Positions 14,965 to 24,477 are shown, counted from the stretch's first letter. The stretch: DNA of 64,000 bases from Rhodovulum robiginosum (GCF_003944755.1 NZ_RWGU01000051.1:1-64000), one strand, 5' to 3'. Notes: generated from the letters alone by a model not told the origin. Program-made: numbers and translations.

Positions 14965-16428
14965 TCACGCGGGTTTCTCCGCTTCGGCCTGCGGCGCCGC
15001 CTCCGGTTCGTCGGGCTCCGGGGCCGGGCCGTCCGGCGCGGTGCGGGGCGCGATGCCGCCGACGATGAGCGGCAGCATCTCGGCCGAGCTTGGCAGCGAC
15101 GGTTCGCCCTCTGGCGCGGCTTTCCAGGCCAGAGTGTCGAAGGCATGGCAATTGCTGCAGACCGGCATCCAGGCGCCGTGCACCGTGCCGCATTTGTCGC
15201 AAACCCATTGCGGGCCGCGCGGCGCGGTCAGCGCCTTGGCCAGCCAGCCGCGCACGACGCTTTCCTCGGCGCCCTGCCCCCGCTCGATGGCGGCCATCAG
15301 GGCCATGACCCGCGAGGTCGGCCCGGTCTCTGCCAGGTCGCCCAGCGCCTTGCGCGCGGCGGGAAAATCCTCGGCGGCGAGGTTGAGTTCGGCCATCAGC
15401 ATGCGCGATTCGGGGTGATCGGCACGCAGCGAGGTGAGCTCTTCGAACCGGGTCACGCGCTCGGCCGGCGTCTCGTCGGGGGCGAGTTCGGCGAAGGCGG
15501 CGGCCAGCTCGGGGTGCGGCTCGGTCTCCCACGCCTTTTTCAGCACGCGGGCGGCGTTACGCGCCTTGTCCCGCTCGATCAGCACGCGGGCGGCCATCAC
15601 CGCGGCCGGCACCAGATCGGGTGACAGCCGGTTGGCCTCGGTCGCCGCGTCGTGGGCGCGCGCGGAGTTGTCGTCGGCCATCGCCTCGCGCGCCTCTTGC
15701 AGCGCCAGCACGGCGTCGCGCCGCTTGTGCACGTCGCGCGGCAGCGCACCGTGGCGCAGCTTGGCGTTCAGCGTCTTGCGCGCGCCCTTCCAGTCTTCGT
15801 GCTGGGCCTGAAGCTGCAACAGCGTGTCCTGGGTTTCCTCGTGACGCGGTTTCAGCGCAAAGGCCTTTTCGCAGAGCTTGAGCGCGGTATCGACATCGCC
15901 CTCGTCGAGCTTTTGTTTCATCAGGCCGCGGACCCCGACGAAGCGCGTGCGGTCATCCTTGATCAGCCGCTTGTAGACCTCTGTCGCCTTGCGCCGGTCG
16001 CCCACCATTTCGGCGGCCTGGGCGGTCAAAAGGCCGGTGATCTCGGGCCGGCGCAGGAACCGCTCGGCCTTGGCGGCGTGCGACATCGCGAGCCGCCCCT
16101 CGCCCGAGGCGATCGCCATCAGCCCGTCGGACAGCGCCTGCACGCCGCGCCGTTCGCGCGAGCGGCTGAAATACCGGCTGATCGCCGTCTCGTCGCCGTT
16201 GAGAAAGCGCAGGACCGCGACCAACAGCCCGGCAAAGCGCAGGGTCAGCCAGATCGCCGCCACCAGCACCAGCGCCGCGATGACGGACTGAAGCGGACCG
16301 AGCGTCAGTTCCATGCCGCCCACGGCGATGCGCACGCCGGTGCCGGTTTCCATCAACAGCCCGGCGCCATAGGTCAGGCCCGCGACGAGGACGACGAAGA
16401 ATAGGATCTTGAGAAGAGACCAGAGCAT
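14965..16428 (-). CDS. hemY: HemY-like inner-membrane TPR protein
   Basis: 487 residues. Two N-terminal membrane helices (about 4-26 and 43-65) form the HemY_N module, with the pattern AAIWLTLRFAGLLVAVLRFL. A long cytoplasmic or periplasmic array of TPR helices follows to about residue 400, and the Pro/Glu-rich C-terminus contains CDKCGTVHGAW and CSNCHAF, two Cys pairs that could hold zinc. This is the TPR protein called HemY in proteobacteria, not the protoporphyrinogen oxidase of the same name. Its exact role in haem synthesis is unclear. It follows hemD and a mitofilin-like gene, matching the order seen in other haem operons. Confidence 0.87.
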   Translation of the reverse strand: MLWSLLKILFFVVLVAGLTYGAGLLMETGTGVRIAVGGMELTLGPLQSVIAALVLVAAIWLTLRFAGLLVAVLRFLNGDETAISRYFSRSRERRGVQALSDGLMAIASGEGRLAMSHAAKAERFLRRPEITGLLTAQAAEMVGDRRKATEVYKRLIKDDRTRFVGVRGLMKQKLDEGDVDTALKLCEKAFALKPRHEETQDTLLQLQAQHEDWKGARKTLNAKLRHGALPRDVHKRRDAVLALQEAREAMADDNSARAHDAATEANRLSPDLVPAAVMAARVLIERDKARNAARVLKKAWETEPHPELAAAFAELAPDETPAERVTRFEELTSLRADHPESRMLMAELNLAAEDFPAARKALGDLAETGPTSRVMALMAAIERGQGAEESVVRGWLAKALTAPRGPQWVCDKCGTVHGAWMPVCSNCHAFDTLAWKAAPEGEPSLPSSAEMLPLIVGGIAPRTAPDGPAPEPDEPEAAPQAEAEKPA

Positions 16429-16439
16429 GTTTCGCGTCC

Positions 16440-17612
16440 TTAGTTGCTGTTCAGGCTGTCGGCGAGAGCGTCGGCCGCGGCCACGGCCTCGGCCCGGGTG
16501 CGTGCCCGCTCGGCCCAGGGCGCCATTTCGGCCTGCCCGGCCTCGGGCAGGGCGGCGATCTCGTTCAGCGCGTCGTCCAGATTACCCGCGTTCAGCGCGG
16601 CCTCGGCCCGCGACAGCACCGCGTCGGGGTCGTCGCCCTCGCGCGGCTCCAGCGAGCGCGCGCCGAGCTGGCTACGCAAAAAGGCGCTCAGACGATCGCT
16701 TGGCGCGCCGTCGGCCGCGTCCTTCAACGATTCCCGCAGCGCCGCACGGGCGTAGCCGGCAAAGCTGGCGCGCAGCTCGGCCATGGTGGCAACGCCGTCG
16801 TCGGCCACCTCTGCCAGCGCCGCGGGCACCTCGGTGCCGTCGAGATCGGCAACCGCGCTGTCAAAGCCGCCGCCGCCATCGAGGGCTGCATTGATGCGCA
16901 TCAGGGCGGCGCGCGTCACCGCCTGGTCGACCTCGGCCTTGGCGCTGTCGGCCACGCTGTCGACGCGGGCAGACAGTTCCTCGTTCCGCGCGCGCTGTTC
17001 GTTCAGGGCGGCGCGCATCTCGTCGATCTCGCGCTGGTAGGCCTCGGCCACCTGCTCGGCCCCGTCGGTGGGCAGCGGGCGCGATTCCAGCTTGCTCAGG
17101 CGATTGTCGATGGTGGACAGTTGCTCGCCCAGCCCGGCGATCGTCTCATTCAGTTCGGCGGGCATCTCGACCGGGCCGGTCTCGGCCGGCAGCGCCGCCA
17201 CCGCGTCGCCAAGCTCGGCGATCCGCGCCTCGAGCGCGGCGAGGCGGTCGGTGCTTTCGGACACCGACGTGGCGATGGCATCGAAGTTCGTCGCTTCGGC
17301 GGTCGGCTCGGTGCCGGGAAAGGTAAAACCCTCCGGCTTGATGTATTGCGCCGCGCCGTAGCCCAGCGCCACCGCGATCACCCCGCCGACAATGCCGCGG
17401 AAAACGCCGCTGCCGCCCTTGGCCGGGGCCGGCTGCGGGGCCTCCTTGGCGGGCGGGCTGTCGGGTTCCTGCACGGTCTCGGCCTCTTCGACCGCAACCG
17501 CGTCGTCGGCCGCGTTGTCCGGCTGGGCCTCAGTCGCCGCCGCGCCTGCGTCTTCGGATTCAGGCCGGTCGGCCATGCCTTCGGCCTCTGCGTCTTTGTT
17601 GGAATTCGCCAC
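16440..17612 (-). CDS. Mitofilin/Mic60-like inner-membrane protein (HemX position)
   Basis: 390 residues: a long acidic, Glu/Pro/Ala-rich cytoplasmic N-terminus, one membrane helix (about residues 68-90, with GVFRGIVGGVIAVALGYG), a long coiled coil (about 110-230), and a C-terminal helical domain with LSAFLRSQLGARSLEPREGDDPDAVLSRAE in overlapping pieces. This is the layout of alphaproteobacterial mitofilin homologues (COG4223), which shape intracytoplasmic membranes. It occupies the place of hemX between hemD and hemY. I chose the GTG at 17612 with AGGCAGGG nearby; an ATG at 17576 is also possible. It ends 11 bases before hemY. Confidence 0.8.
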   Translation of the reverse strand: MANSNKDAEAEGMADRPESEDAGAAATEAQPDNAADDAVAVEEAETVQEPDSPPAKEAPQPAPAKGGSGVFRGIVGGVIAVALGYGAAQYIKPEGFTFPGTEPTAEATNFDAIATSVSESTDRLAALEARIAELGDAVAALPAETGPVEMPAELNETIAGLGEQLSTIDNRLSKLESRPLPTDGAEQVAEAYQREIDEMRAALNEQRARNEELSARVDSVADSAKAEVDQAVTRAALMRINAALDGGGGFDSAVADLDGTEVPAALAEVADDGVATMAELRASFAGYARAALRESLKDAADGAPSDRLSAFLRSQLGARSLEPREGDDPDAVLSRAEAALNAGNLDDALNEIAALPEAGQAEMAPWAERARTRAEAVAAADALADSLNSN

Positions 17613-17699
17613 GGGACCCTGCCTTTCGATTCGCAGTACATGCAAAATGACGCCTCCGGGGCGCCGTCGGCGGCACATTAGCTTGGTGCAGGCCCTCTC

Positions 17700-18404
17700 T
17701 CAAGCCGCCGCACCCGTCTCTATCAGTTTGCCCAGCGCGTCGAGCATCGCCTCGGCATCGGGCGCCGCGGCCATCTCGGCGGCGACGGGCGCCGGGCCGG
17801 CCCAGGCGTCGCGCACCGCGGGGCTCATGTAAATGAGCGCCAGCCGCGCCGGGCTTTCCGCCAGCCAAGCGCCGACCAGCGCCGCGCTGCGCGGCGAGAA
17901 GAGCGGCAAGAGGGTCAGCCGGGCCGCCGCCGCCGCGTCCAGCGCCGCGTCCGGCAGGGGTTGGGCGTGCTGGTCGTAGATCACCGCCTCGCGCGTGGGG
18001 ATCCCCGCCGCCGTCAGCCGGTCGGCCACGTTGCCGCGCGCATGGGCGCCGCGCAGGTGCATCAGCCGGCCCTCGGGGGGCGCGGCGATCAGGTCGGCCA
18101 TCAGGTCCTCGGCGGTGCCGCGCGAGGAAAAGGCCGTGAACCCGGCGGCGCGGGCGGCGTTGGCAGTGCGATCGCCCACACAATAGGCGGTGAGGTCGCG
18201 CGCCTCATGCGTCTCGGCAAAGGCCGAAACGCCATTTTCGGAGGTAAAGATCAGCCCCGATACCCCGTCCAGCGCAAGCTGTGCGCCGGTTGGCGCGATC
18301 GTCATGACCGGCGCGGTCAGGATGTCGATGTCACAGCCGAACCGGGCCCGGAACGCCGCGGCGAAGCGGGCGGACTGCGCCTCGGGGCGCGTGAGAAGAA
18401 GCAT
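17700..18404 (-). CDS. hemD: Uroporphyrinogen-III synthase HemD
   Basis: 234 residues. HemD closes and inverts ring D of hydroxymethylbilane to make uroporphyrinogen III. The protein shows the bilobed Rossmann-like layout with weak conservation: N-terminal [14 protein letters not shown], the [12 protein letters not shown] motif near residue 60, [15 protein letters not shown], and the C-terminal [13 protein letters not shown]. These are the recognisable HemD landmarks. The ATG at 18404 is preceded by GAGGG; longer in-frame extensions overlap the tsaD start region and lack homology. hemD is divergent from tsaD and heads the hemD-mitofilin-hemY unit; hemC is not adjacent. Confidence 0.88.
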   Translation of the reverse strand: MLLLTRPEAQSARFAAAFRARFGCDIDILTAPVMTIAPTGAQLALDGVSGLIFTSENGVSAFAETHEARDLTAYCVGDRTANAARAAGFTAFSSRGTAEDLMADLIAAPPEGRLMHLRGAHARGNVADRLTAAGIPTREAVIYDQHAQPLPDAALDAAAAARLTLLPLFSPRSAALVGAWLAESPARLALIYMSPAVRDAWAGPAPVAAEMAAAPDAEAMLDALGKLIETGAAA

Positions 18405-18496
18405 CAAAGGGCCCTCGGCCACCCTGCCCCCGCCGGGATTGTGTGAAACCTTCGCCGGTGTTACCTGCCAAGAGAATTTCACGCAACGGAAAGCAC

Positions 18497-19594
18497 ATGG
18501 CCGCGACACTGACGATCCTCGGGCTGGAAAGCAGCTGCGACGACACCGCCGCAGCCGTGGTGCGCCAGCGCGCGGGCGCGCGCCCCGAGATCCTTTCATC
18601 GGTGGTCGAGGGACAGACGGCGCTGCACGCGGCCTTCGGCGGCGTGGTGCCCGAAATCGCCGCACGCGCCCACGCCGAAAAGCTGGACCTTTGCGTGGAA
18701 CAGGCGATGGCCGAGGCCGCGATCGGCTTTGACGATCTCGACGCCATCGCGGTGACGGCCGGGCCCGGCCTGATCGGCGGCGTCTTGGCGGGGGTGATGT
18801 GCGCCAAGGGGCTGGCTGCGGCCACCGGCCTGCCGCTTGTCGGGGTCAACCATCTGGCGGGCCATGCGCTGACCCCGCGGCTGACCGACGACCTGGCCTT
18901 TCCCTACCTCATGCTGCTGGTCTCGGGCGGTCACGCGCAGTTTCTGCTGGTGCGCGGGGCCGACGATTTCCGCCGCCTCGGCGGCACCATCGACGACGCC
19001 CCCGGCGAAGCGTTCGACAAGACGGCCAAGCTGTTGGGCCTGCCCCAGCCGGGCGGGCCGGCGGTCGAGACCGAGGCGGCAAAGGGCTGCGCCACCCGTT
19101 TCGCCTTTCCGCGTCCGCTGTTGGACCGGCCAGGGTGCGACATGTCCTTTTCGGGGCTCAAGACCGCGCTTTTGCGGGCTCGCGATGCGCTGGTCGCCGA
19201 AAAGGGCGGGCTCACGCGTGCCGACAGGGCCGACCTTTGCGCCGGCTTCCAGGCGGCGGTGCGCGACGTTCTGGCCGAGAAATCCCGCCGGGCGCTGGCG
19301 GCCTATTCTGAGACGGACCCGGCCCAACCGGCCTTTGCGGTGGCCGGCGGGGTGGCTGCCAACGCGGCGCTGCGCGCGGCGCTGAAAGATGTGGCGGCCG
19401 AGGCGGCCGCGCAGTTCGTGGCACCGCCGCTCGCGCTATGCACCGACAATGCGGCGATGATCGCCTGGGCGGGCCTTGAGATGGTCCGCGCGGGCCACCG
19501 CGACGACCTGACGCTGACCGCACGCCCGCGCTGGCCGCTCGACCGGACCAGCCCGGCGCTGATCGGCGCGGGCAAGAAAGGGGCCAAGGCATGA
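18497..19594 (+). CDS. tsaD: tRNA N6-threonylcarbamoyladenosine transferase TsaD
   Basis: 365 residues. TsaD transfers the threonylcarbamoyl group to A37 of ANN-decoding tRNAs, with TsaB and TsaE. The sequence begins with the ASKHA-fold motif [17 protein letters not shown] and has the metal-binding NHLAGHA motif (His119 and His123), the LVSGGHAQ loop, and the FSGLKTAL and [10 protein letters not shown] motifs. The ATG at 18497 fits homologue N-termini; the frame is open further upstream. TsaE is encoded at 30.7 kb in this window. The stop overlaps gpsA in ATGA. Confidence 0.96.
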   Translation: MAATLTILGLESSCDDTAAAVVRQRAGARPEILSSVVEGQTALHAAFGGVVPEIAARAHAEKLDLCVEQAMAEAAIGFDDLDAIAVTAGPGLIGGVLAGVMCAKGLAAATGLPLVGVNHLAGHALTPRLTDDLAFPYLMLLVSGGHAQFLLVRGADDFRRLGGTIDDAPGEAFDKTAKLLGLPQPGGPAVETEAAKGCATRFAFPRPLLDRPGCDMSFSGLKTALLRARDALVAEKGGLTRADRADLCAGFQAAVRDVLAEKSRRALAAYSETDPAQPAFAVAGGVAANAALRAALKDVAAEAAAQFVAPPLALCTDNAAMIAWAGLEMVRAGHRDDLTLTARPRWPLDRTSPALIGAGKKGAKA

Positions 19595-20556
19595 GCCGGC
19601 TGGCCGTGGCAGGTGCCGGCGCCTTTGGCACCGCCTTGGCCGTGACGCTGGCCCGCGACGGTCGGCAGGTGACGCTTTGGGCACGCGATGCAGACCATGT
19701 GGCCGAGATGAAATCCTTCGGCTACAACCGCCGCCTGCCCGGCGTGACCCTGCCCGACGGCATCGCGCTGACGGCGGATATGGCCGACCTCGCCGGGCAG
19801 GAGGCCGTCTTGCTGGCCGTCCCGATGCAGGCGCTTTCGGGGGTCCTGGCCGCCGCCGCGCCCGCCCTTGGCAGAACGCCCCTGGTCGCCTGCTGCAAGG
19901 GGATCGACCTTGCCAGCGGCGACGGGCCCAGCGCGGTGATCGGCCATGGTTGCCCCGATGCGCTGCCGGCGGTGCTGACCGGCCCCAGCTTTGCCCGCGA
20001 TATCGCCGCCGGGCTGCCCACCGCGCTGACCCTGGCCTGCCGCGACGCCGAAGCGGGCACCGCGCTGCAAACCCTGCTGTCGACACCAACGTTGCGGCTC
20101 TATCGCAGCACCGATGTGACCGGGGCGGAACTGGGCGGCGCGCTGAAAAACGTGATCGCCATCGCCGCGGGCATCGTGATCGGCGCAGGGCTGGGCGAAA
20201 GCGCGCGCGCGGCGCTGATGACCCGCGGCTTTGCCGAGATGCAGCGGCTGGCGCGTGACTTCGACGCCCTGCCCGAGACGCTGGGCGGCCTGTCGGGCCT
20301 CGGCGACCTTGTGCTGACCTGCACCTCGAACCAGTCGCGCAATTTCCGATATGGCGCGGCGTTGGGGCACAGCGATGGCTTTGACCCGTCGCTGACGGTC
20401 GAGGGCGTGGCGACGGCCCAGGCGGTGGCCGCGCTGGCCCGCGACCGCGGCATCGACATGCCCATCTCCCAGGCGGTGGCGGATGTGATTGACGGCCGCC
20501 ACACCATCGCCGAGGTTGTCGATACCCTGCTGTCCCGCCCGCTGAAGGAGGAATGA
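19591..20556 (+). CDS. gpsA: Glycerol-3-phosphate dehydrogenase [NAD(P)+] GpsA
   Basis: 321 residues. It reduces dihydroxyacetone phosphate to sn-glycerol 3-phosphate, the backbone for phospholipids. The N-terminus has the dinucleotide-binding loop [13 protein letters not shown] (about residues 5-17). The GPSFARDIA motif, the catalytic Lys region ([18 protein letters not shown]) and [20 protein letters not shown] are all present and complete. It overlaps tsaD by four bases and is followed two bases later by the YciI gene, so the four rightward genes here form one operon. Confidence 0.97.
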   Translation: MSRLAVAGAGAFGTALAVTLARDGRQVTLWARDADHVAEMKSFGYNRRLPGVTLPDGIALTADMADLAGQEAVLLAVPMQALSGVLAAAAPALGRTPLVACCKGIDLASGDGPSAVIGHGCPDALPAVLTGPSFARDIAAGLPTALTLACRDAEAGTALQTLLSTPTLRLYRSTDVTGAELGGALKNVIAIAAGIVIGAGLGESARAALMTRGFAEMQRLARDFDALPETLGGLSGLGDLVLTCTSNQSRNFRYGAALGHSDGFDPSLTVEGVATAQAVAALARDRGIDMPISQAVADVIDGRHTIAEVVDTLLSRPLKEE

Positions 20557-20557
20557 C

Positions 20558-20833
20558 ATGCCGCTTTTTGCGCTCATTTGCCGCGACAAACCCGGCCACC
20601 TGGACACCCGCAAGGCCAACCGTGCCGCGCATCTGGCCTATATCGAGCAAACGGGCGTCGTCGCCCAGGCCGGGCCGTTCCTGGACGAGGCGGGCGCGAT
20701 GTGCGGCTCGCTGGTGATCCTGGACGTGGCAGACCGCACAGCGGCCGAGGGCTGGGCCGAAAACGACCCCTACGCCAAGGCAGGGCTGTTCGAAAACGTC
20801 TCTGTTCAGGCCTGGAACAGGGTCATCGGCTGA
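20558..20833 (+). CDS. YciI family protein
   Basis: 91 residues with the ferredoxin-like YciI fold. Hallmarks are the N-terminal strand FALICRDKPG, the His-containing helix (RAAHLAYIEQTG), a Gly-rich turn near residue 50 (GSLVILDVAD), and the C-terminal FENVSVQAWN strand with the conserved Trp. The biochemical role of such proteins is mostly unknown; a His-Asp pair is often proposed as catalytic. It sits between gpsA and an EVE-domain gene, sharing one base with the latter (TGATG). This YciI-EVE pairing after gpsA is common in Rhodobacteraceae, as far as I recall. Confidence 0.88.
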   Translation: MPLFALICRDKPGHLDTRKANRAAHLAYIEQTGVVAQAGPFLDEAGAMCGSLVILDVADRTAAEGWAENDPYAKAGLFENVSVQAWNRVIG

Positions 20834-21246
20834 TGGCCTACTGGTTGTTCAAATCCGAACCCAACACCTGGAGCTGGGACGACCAGGTCAGGAAAGGCGC
20901 GGATGGCGAGGAATGGGACGGCGTGCGCAACTATCAGGCCCGCAACAACATGCGGGCAATGAAGGTGGGCGACCGGGGGTTTTTCTACCACTCGCTGAAA
21001 GAGAAAGCGATCGTCGGCATCGTCGAGGTGATCGCCGAGGCGCACCCCGATTCCACAACCGATGACGCGCGTTGGGAATGCGTGGATATCAAGGCGGTGG
21101 AGCCGCTGCCCAAGCCTGTCACGCTGGACATGGTGAAGGCGGATGAGCGCCTCAAGGACATGGTGCTGGCGAACAATTCGCGGCTGTCCGTCCAGCCCGT
21201 GAGTGACGAGGAATGGGCGCTCATCCGCCGGATGGGCGGGCTCTAG
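20833..21246 (+). CDS. EVE domain-containing protein
   Basis: 137 residues, entirely an EVE domain (PUA-like fold): AYWLFKSEPNTWSWDDQ at the N-terminus, WDGVRNYQARNNMRAMKVGDRGFFYHS in the middle, and VDIKAVEPLPKPVTLDMVK. EVE domains bind modified bases in DNA or RNA. The call is firm; the ligand is unknown. The ATG lies on the last base of the YciI stop codon. The TAG stop lies in a CTAG that also holds the stop of the convergent MBL-fold gene, so there is no intergenic DNA between them. Confidence 0.92.
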   Translation: MAYWLFKSEPNTWSWDDQVRKGADGEEWDGVRNYQARNNMRAMKVGDRGFFYHSLKEKAIVGIVEVIAEAHPDSTTDDARWECVDIKAVEPLPKPVTLDMVKADERLKDMVLANNSRLSVQPVSDEEWALIRRMGGL

Positions 21247-22127
21247 CGGCCGCCTTGCCCCAAGGCCTGGTTCAGCGGGATCTTCAGGTAGGACGTCGCA
21301 TCCTCTTCCGGTTCGGGCAGGCGGCCGCCGCGGATATTCACCTGCAGCGCCGAAAGCATCAGTTTCGGCAGGGTCAGGGTCGCATCGCGGGCCGCGCGGA
21401 TCTCGGTAAACTCTTCGAGGGTGGCGCCGCCTTTCAGGTGCTTGTTGGCGGCCTTGTGCTCGGCCACGGTGGCTTCGCATCGGGCCTCGCGCCCATCGGG
21501 GCGGTAATCGTGGCCGATGAACAGCCGCGTGTCGTCGGGAAGCGCAAGGATGCGCTGGATCGAGGCGTAAAGCGCCTTTGAATCGCCGCCGGGGAAATCG
21601 GCCCGGCTGGTGCCGCTGTCGGGCATCATCAGCGTGTCATGTACAAAGGCGGCATCGCCCGCAATATAGGTGATCGAGGCCATCGTGTGGCCGGGCGAGA
21701 ACATCACCCTGACCGGCAGCGCGCCGACCATGAACTCTTCGCCATCGGCAAACAGCCGGTCCCACTGGCGCCCGTCGGTCGGAAAGCCGTCGGGCAGGTT
21801 GTAGATCTCTTTCCAGAGCTTCTGCACGCGGACCACATGTTCGCCGATCGCCGCGGGCACGCCCAGCCTCTCCTTGAGATAGGTCGCGGCCGAGAAATGG
21901 TCGGCATGGGGGTGCGTGTCGAGCACCCATTCGATGTCGAGGCCCTGCCCGGCGACATAGGCGAGGATCCGGTCGGCGTTGTCGGTCGCGGTCCGCCCGG
22001 AATCCAGGTCGAAATCCAGCACCGGGTCGACGATGGCGCCTTTCATGGTGGCGGGGTCGTGAAACACGTACTGCCAGCTACCGGTCAGTTCGTCCCAGAA
22101 GCCCTTGACGATGGGCGATACGGTCAT
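21243..22127 (-). CDS. MBL-fold metallo-hydrolase, persulfide dioxygenase (ETHE1/Blh)-like
   Basis: 294 residues. The metallo-beta-lactamase motif HPHADH is at residues 72-77, with further ligands in FSPGHTMAS and GHDYRPDG. The GTSRADFPGG segment resembles the mononuclear-iron persulfide dioxygenases of the ETHE1 family, which oxidise glutathione persulfide to sulfite. Related proteins are also annotated simply as MBL-fold hydrolases, so substrate assignment is tentative. AGGAGG lies six bases before the ATG. The stop overlaps that of the EVE gene on the other strand. No rhodanese or BigR-type regulator is adjacent. Confidence 0.85.
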   Translation of the reverse strand: MTVSPIVKGFWDELTGSWQYVFHDPATMKGAIVDPVLDFDLDSGRTATDNADRILAYVAGQGLDIEWVLDTHPHADHFSAATYLKERLGVPAAIGEHVVRVQKLWKEIYNLPDGFPTDGRQWDRLFADGEEFMVGALPVRVMFSPGHTMASITYIAGDAAFVHDTLMMPDSGTSRADFPGGDSKALYASIQRILALPDDTRLFIGHDYRPDGREARCEATVAEHKAANKHLKGGATLEEFTEIRAARDATLTLPKLMLSALQVNIRGGRLPEPEEDATSYLKIPLNQALGQGGR

Positions 22128-22244
22128 CTTGTCCTCCTGTGCGATGCGCTGAGGGTGCGTTGTGAAGGTTCAACGCTTAGGCCGTGATTTGGTGCCGAGG
22201 AAAAATCGAAGGCGGCACAAGTCAGGACTCAAGAAAACCGATCC

Positions 22245-22294
22245 GCCAAGAAAAGAGAAGGCGGAGGGCCGGGGCAAACCCGGAACCCTCCGCC
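22245..22294 (-). terminator. Strong intrinsic terminator on the minus strand
   Basis: GGCGGAGGG pairs with CCCTCCGCC around an inner CCGGG/CCCGG stem (22260-22294), followed on the minus strand by a T-rich run (CTTCTCTTTTCTT). It lies about 160 bases after the DUF2853 stop and before the MBL gene, ending that transcript or a separate small RNA. Confidence 0.72.
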
Positions 22295-22451
22295 ATCGTC
22301 CCACGCGCACCCCACCGCACCACACGTGACCGGCAAAGCCGTGAGGGCCATCCTGCCCCTGCGCCGGAACGCTATTCGGTCTGGAGGTGCCCCGCGCAAA
22401 CGGGAAATATCCCCGTGTGAATGCGAATGCTGGCAGTCTCCAGAGTTCGGG
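22295..22451 (-). other. Possible structured 3' UTR or small RNA downstream of DUF2853
   Basis: The interval between the DUF2853 stop and the terminator has no gene. On the minus strand it contains several short complementary segments (a GGGGATATTTCCC hairpin, ACGGCTTTGCCG, and CACAC facing GTGTG), so the RNA could fold. The identity is unknown; I see no match to SRP RNA, and a 6S-like RNA cannot be shown by eye. Confidence 0.25.
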
Positions 22452-22793
22452 TCAGCCGTAGATGTGCTCTTTGCCGAAATGCTTGGTCAGCATGTAGTAG
22501 ACAACGGCGCGGTACTTGTCGCGCTCGGACCGGCCGTAGATGTCGATCACCGCGTCGATGGCCTGCATGAGTTCGGGCCCGTCAGACAGGCCCAACTTCT
22601 TCATCAGGAAGTTCTTCTTGACGGTTTCCAGTTCGCCCGGCTGGGTGGCGGCGACGGTCGCGGCGTCGGCGTCGTAAATCGCCGGGCCGCAGCCGATGGT
22701 CACCTTTTCCAGAAGGCTCATGTCCGGCTGCATTCCGCATTTATTGCGCAGATCTTCGGCGTATTTCGCGATCAGGTCGTCCCTCTTGCCCAT
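22452..22793 (-). CDS. DUF2853 family protein
   Basis: 113 residues, soluble and mostly helical: the start Met-Gly-Lys-Arg-Asp-Asp-Leu-Ile, then KYAEDLRNKCGMQPDMSLLEKVTIGCGPAIYD in overlapping pieces, and a C-terminal YRAVVYYMLTKHFGK. The IGCGPAIYDADAATVA segment is typical of DUF2853 proteins. Function is unknown. I chose the ATG at 22793 with GAGGAGGGG upstream; a longer frame to 22844 is not supported. It is a single-gene unit with its own terminator about 160 bases downstream. Confidence 0.85.
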   Translation of the reverse strand: MGKRDDLIAKYAEDLRNKCGMQPDMSLLEKVTIGCGPAIYDADAATVAATQPGELETVKKNFLMKKLGLSDGPELMQAIDAVIDIYGRSERDKYRAVVYYMLTKHFGKEHIYG

Positions 22794-22918
22794 TTCGGCC
22801 CCTCCTCGGCGTGGTTCGGACACAGCGTTTCCCGCGGCTCGCACGGTACAATTTGCCGCATGAGGTTAGCTGGCCTTCATCGCCAGAGAAACGAAAATCT
22901 TGAGGGGCCGCGTCCCGC

Positions 22919-22950
22919 AAAAATCGCGGCGCCCCACGGGATGGGGCGCC
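22919..22950 (-). terminator. ahcY terminator
   Basis: On the minus strand, GGCGCCCCA and TGGGGCGCC form a perfect 9-bp stem with a five-base loop, followed by GCGATTTTTG. It starts 25 bases after the ahcY stop: a clear rho-independent terminator. Confidence 0.85.
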
Positions 22951-22974
22951 GGATTTCGCCAAAACGGCCGGGAT

Positions 22975-24369
22975 TCAATAGCGGTAGTGTTCGGGCTTGA
23001 ACGGGCCTTCGGGTGTGACGCCGATATAGGCGGCCTGCTCGGCGCTGAGCTCGGTCAGCCTGACACCGATCCGTTGCAGGTGCAGCCGCGCAACCTTTTC
23101 ATCCAGATGCTTGGGCAGGATGTAGACGGCGTTGTCATACTCGTCGCCGCGGGTCCACAGCTCGATCTGCGCCAGAACCTGGTTGGTAAAGCTCGCCGAC
23201 ATCACGAAAGACGGGTGGCCGGTGGCGTTGCCGAGGTTCAGAAGGCGCCCTTCGGACAGCAGGATGATGCGGTTGCCCGAGGGCATCTCGATCATGTCCA
23301 CCTGGTCCTTGATGTTGGTCCATTTGTGGTTCTTCAGCGCGGCCACCTGGATCTCGTTGTCGAAGTGGCCGATGTTGCCGACGATCGCCATGTCCTTCAT
23401 CTCGCGCATGTGTTCGATGCGGATCACGTCGCGGTTGCCGGTGGTGGTCACGAAGATGTCGGCGTCTTTGACCACATCTTCCAGCGTCACCACCTCGAAG
23501 CCGTCCATTGCGGCCTGCAGGGCGCAGATCGGGTCGACCTCGGTCACCTTGACCCGTGCGCCGGCACCGCGCAGCGAGGCGGCTGAGCCCTTGCCCACGT
23601 CGCCATAGCCGCAGACGCAGGCGACCTTGCCGGCCATCATCGTGTCGGTGGCCCGGCGGATACCGTCGACCAGGCTTTCCTTGCAGCCGTACTTGTTGTC
23701 GAACTTGGACTTGGTGACGCTGTCGTTGACGTTGATCGCCGGGAACGGCAGGTGGCCCTTTTCCATCATCTGGTAAAGGCGATGCACGCCGGTGGTGGTT
23801 TCCTCGGTCACGCCCTGGATCATGTGGCGCTGCTTGGTAAACCAGCCGGGGCTCTCGGCCAGGCGCTTGCGGATCTGGGCAAAGAGCGCCTCTTCCTCTT
23901 CCGAGGTGGGCACGGCGATCAGGTCTTCCTCGCCTTCCTCGACGCGCGCGCCGAGCAGGATGTAAAGCGTGGCGTCGCCACCGTCGTCCAGGATCATGTT
24001 GGCGCCGCCCGCCTCGAACTGGAAGATGCGGTCGCAATAGTCCCAGTACTCGGCCAGTGTCTCGCCCTTGACGGCGAAGACCGGCACGCCGCCCTCGGCA
24101 ATCGCCGCGGCCGCGTGATCCTGCGTCGAGAAGATGTTGCACGAGGCCCAGCGCACCTCGGCCCCCAGCGCCACCAGCGTCTCGATCAGGACGGCGGTCT
24201 GGATCGTCATGTGCAGCGATCCGGCGATGCGCGCGCCCTTGAGCGGCTTGGACTCGCCGAACTCCTCGCGGCAGGCCATCAGGCCCGGCATCTCGGTCTC
24301 GGCGATGTCCAGCTCTTTGCGGCCGAAGGCGGCGAGCGAAATGTCCTTGACGATATAGTCGTTCGGCAT
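22975..24369 (-). CDS. ahcY: Adenosylhomocysteinase (S-adenosylhomocysteine hydrolase)
   Basis: 464 residues. It splits S-adenosylhomocysteine to adenosine and homocysteine, removing the inhibitor made by methyltransferases. Conserved landmarks: [12 protein letters not shown] at the N-terminus, [15 protein letters not shown], the NAD-binding GYGDVGKG at residues 254-261 (in [12 protein letters not shown]), [10 protein letters not shown], and the C-terminal ending in KPEHYRY. The ATG at 24369 gives the normal family length; an open frame continues upstream but is not homologous. It has a good promoter and terminator and is therefore monocistronic. In Rhodobacter, ahcY lies next to hvrB and is regulated by it, which fits this context. 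Confidence 0.98.
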   Translation of the reverse strand: MPNDYIVKDISLAAFGRKELDIAETEMPGLMACREEFGESKPLKGARIAGSLHMTIQTAVLIETLVALGAEVRWASCNIFSTQDHAAAAIAEGGVPVFAVKGETLAEYWDYCDRIFQFEAGGANMILDDGGDATLYILLGARVEEGEEDLIAVPTSEEEEALFAQIRKRLAESPGWFTKQRHMIQGVTEETTTGVHRLYQMMEKGHLPFPAINVNDSVTKSKFDNKYGCKESLVDGIRRATDTMMAGKVACVCGYGDVGKGSAASLRGAGARVKVTEVDPICALQAAMDGFEVVTLEDVVKDADIFVTTTGNRDVIRIEHMREMKDMAIVGNIGHFDNEIQVAALKNHKWTNIKDQVDMIEMPSGNRIILLSEGRLLNLGNATGHPSFVMSASFTNQVLAQIELWTRGDEYDNAVYILPKHLDEKVARLHLQRIGVRLTELSAEQAAYIGVTPEGPFKPEHYRY

Positions 24370-24406
24370 CGGGCCGGTCTCCTGATTTGGTCTTGCGTTG
24401 GCTGGG

Positions 24407-24435
24407 CACATAGCACCGCCGACCCCGCTCGACAA
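24407..24435 (-). promoter_or_regulatory. Probable sigma-70 promoter of ahcY
   Basis: On the minus strand TTGTCG (24430-24435) and TATGTG (24407-24412) are 17 bases apart, 38 bases before the ahcY start. No riboswitch-like element is evident in the short leader. Confidence 0.5.
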
Positions 24436-24477
24436 TGCACGCCGACCGTGGCAAGCGAACACCGAGGGAGGCTGTCG

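Noticed and set aside
24370-24477. SAH or SAM riboswitch upstream of ahcY
   Set aside because: The region between the predicted -10 and the start codon is only about 35 bases, too short for a known riboswitch fold, and no conserved pairing is visible.
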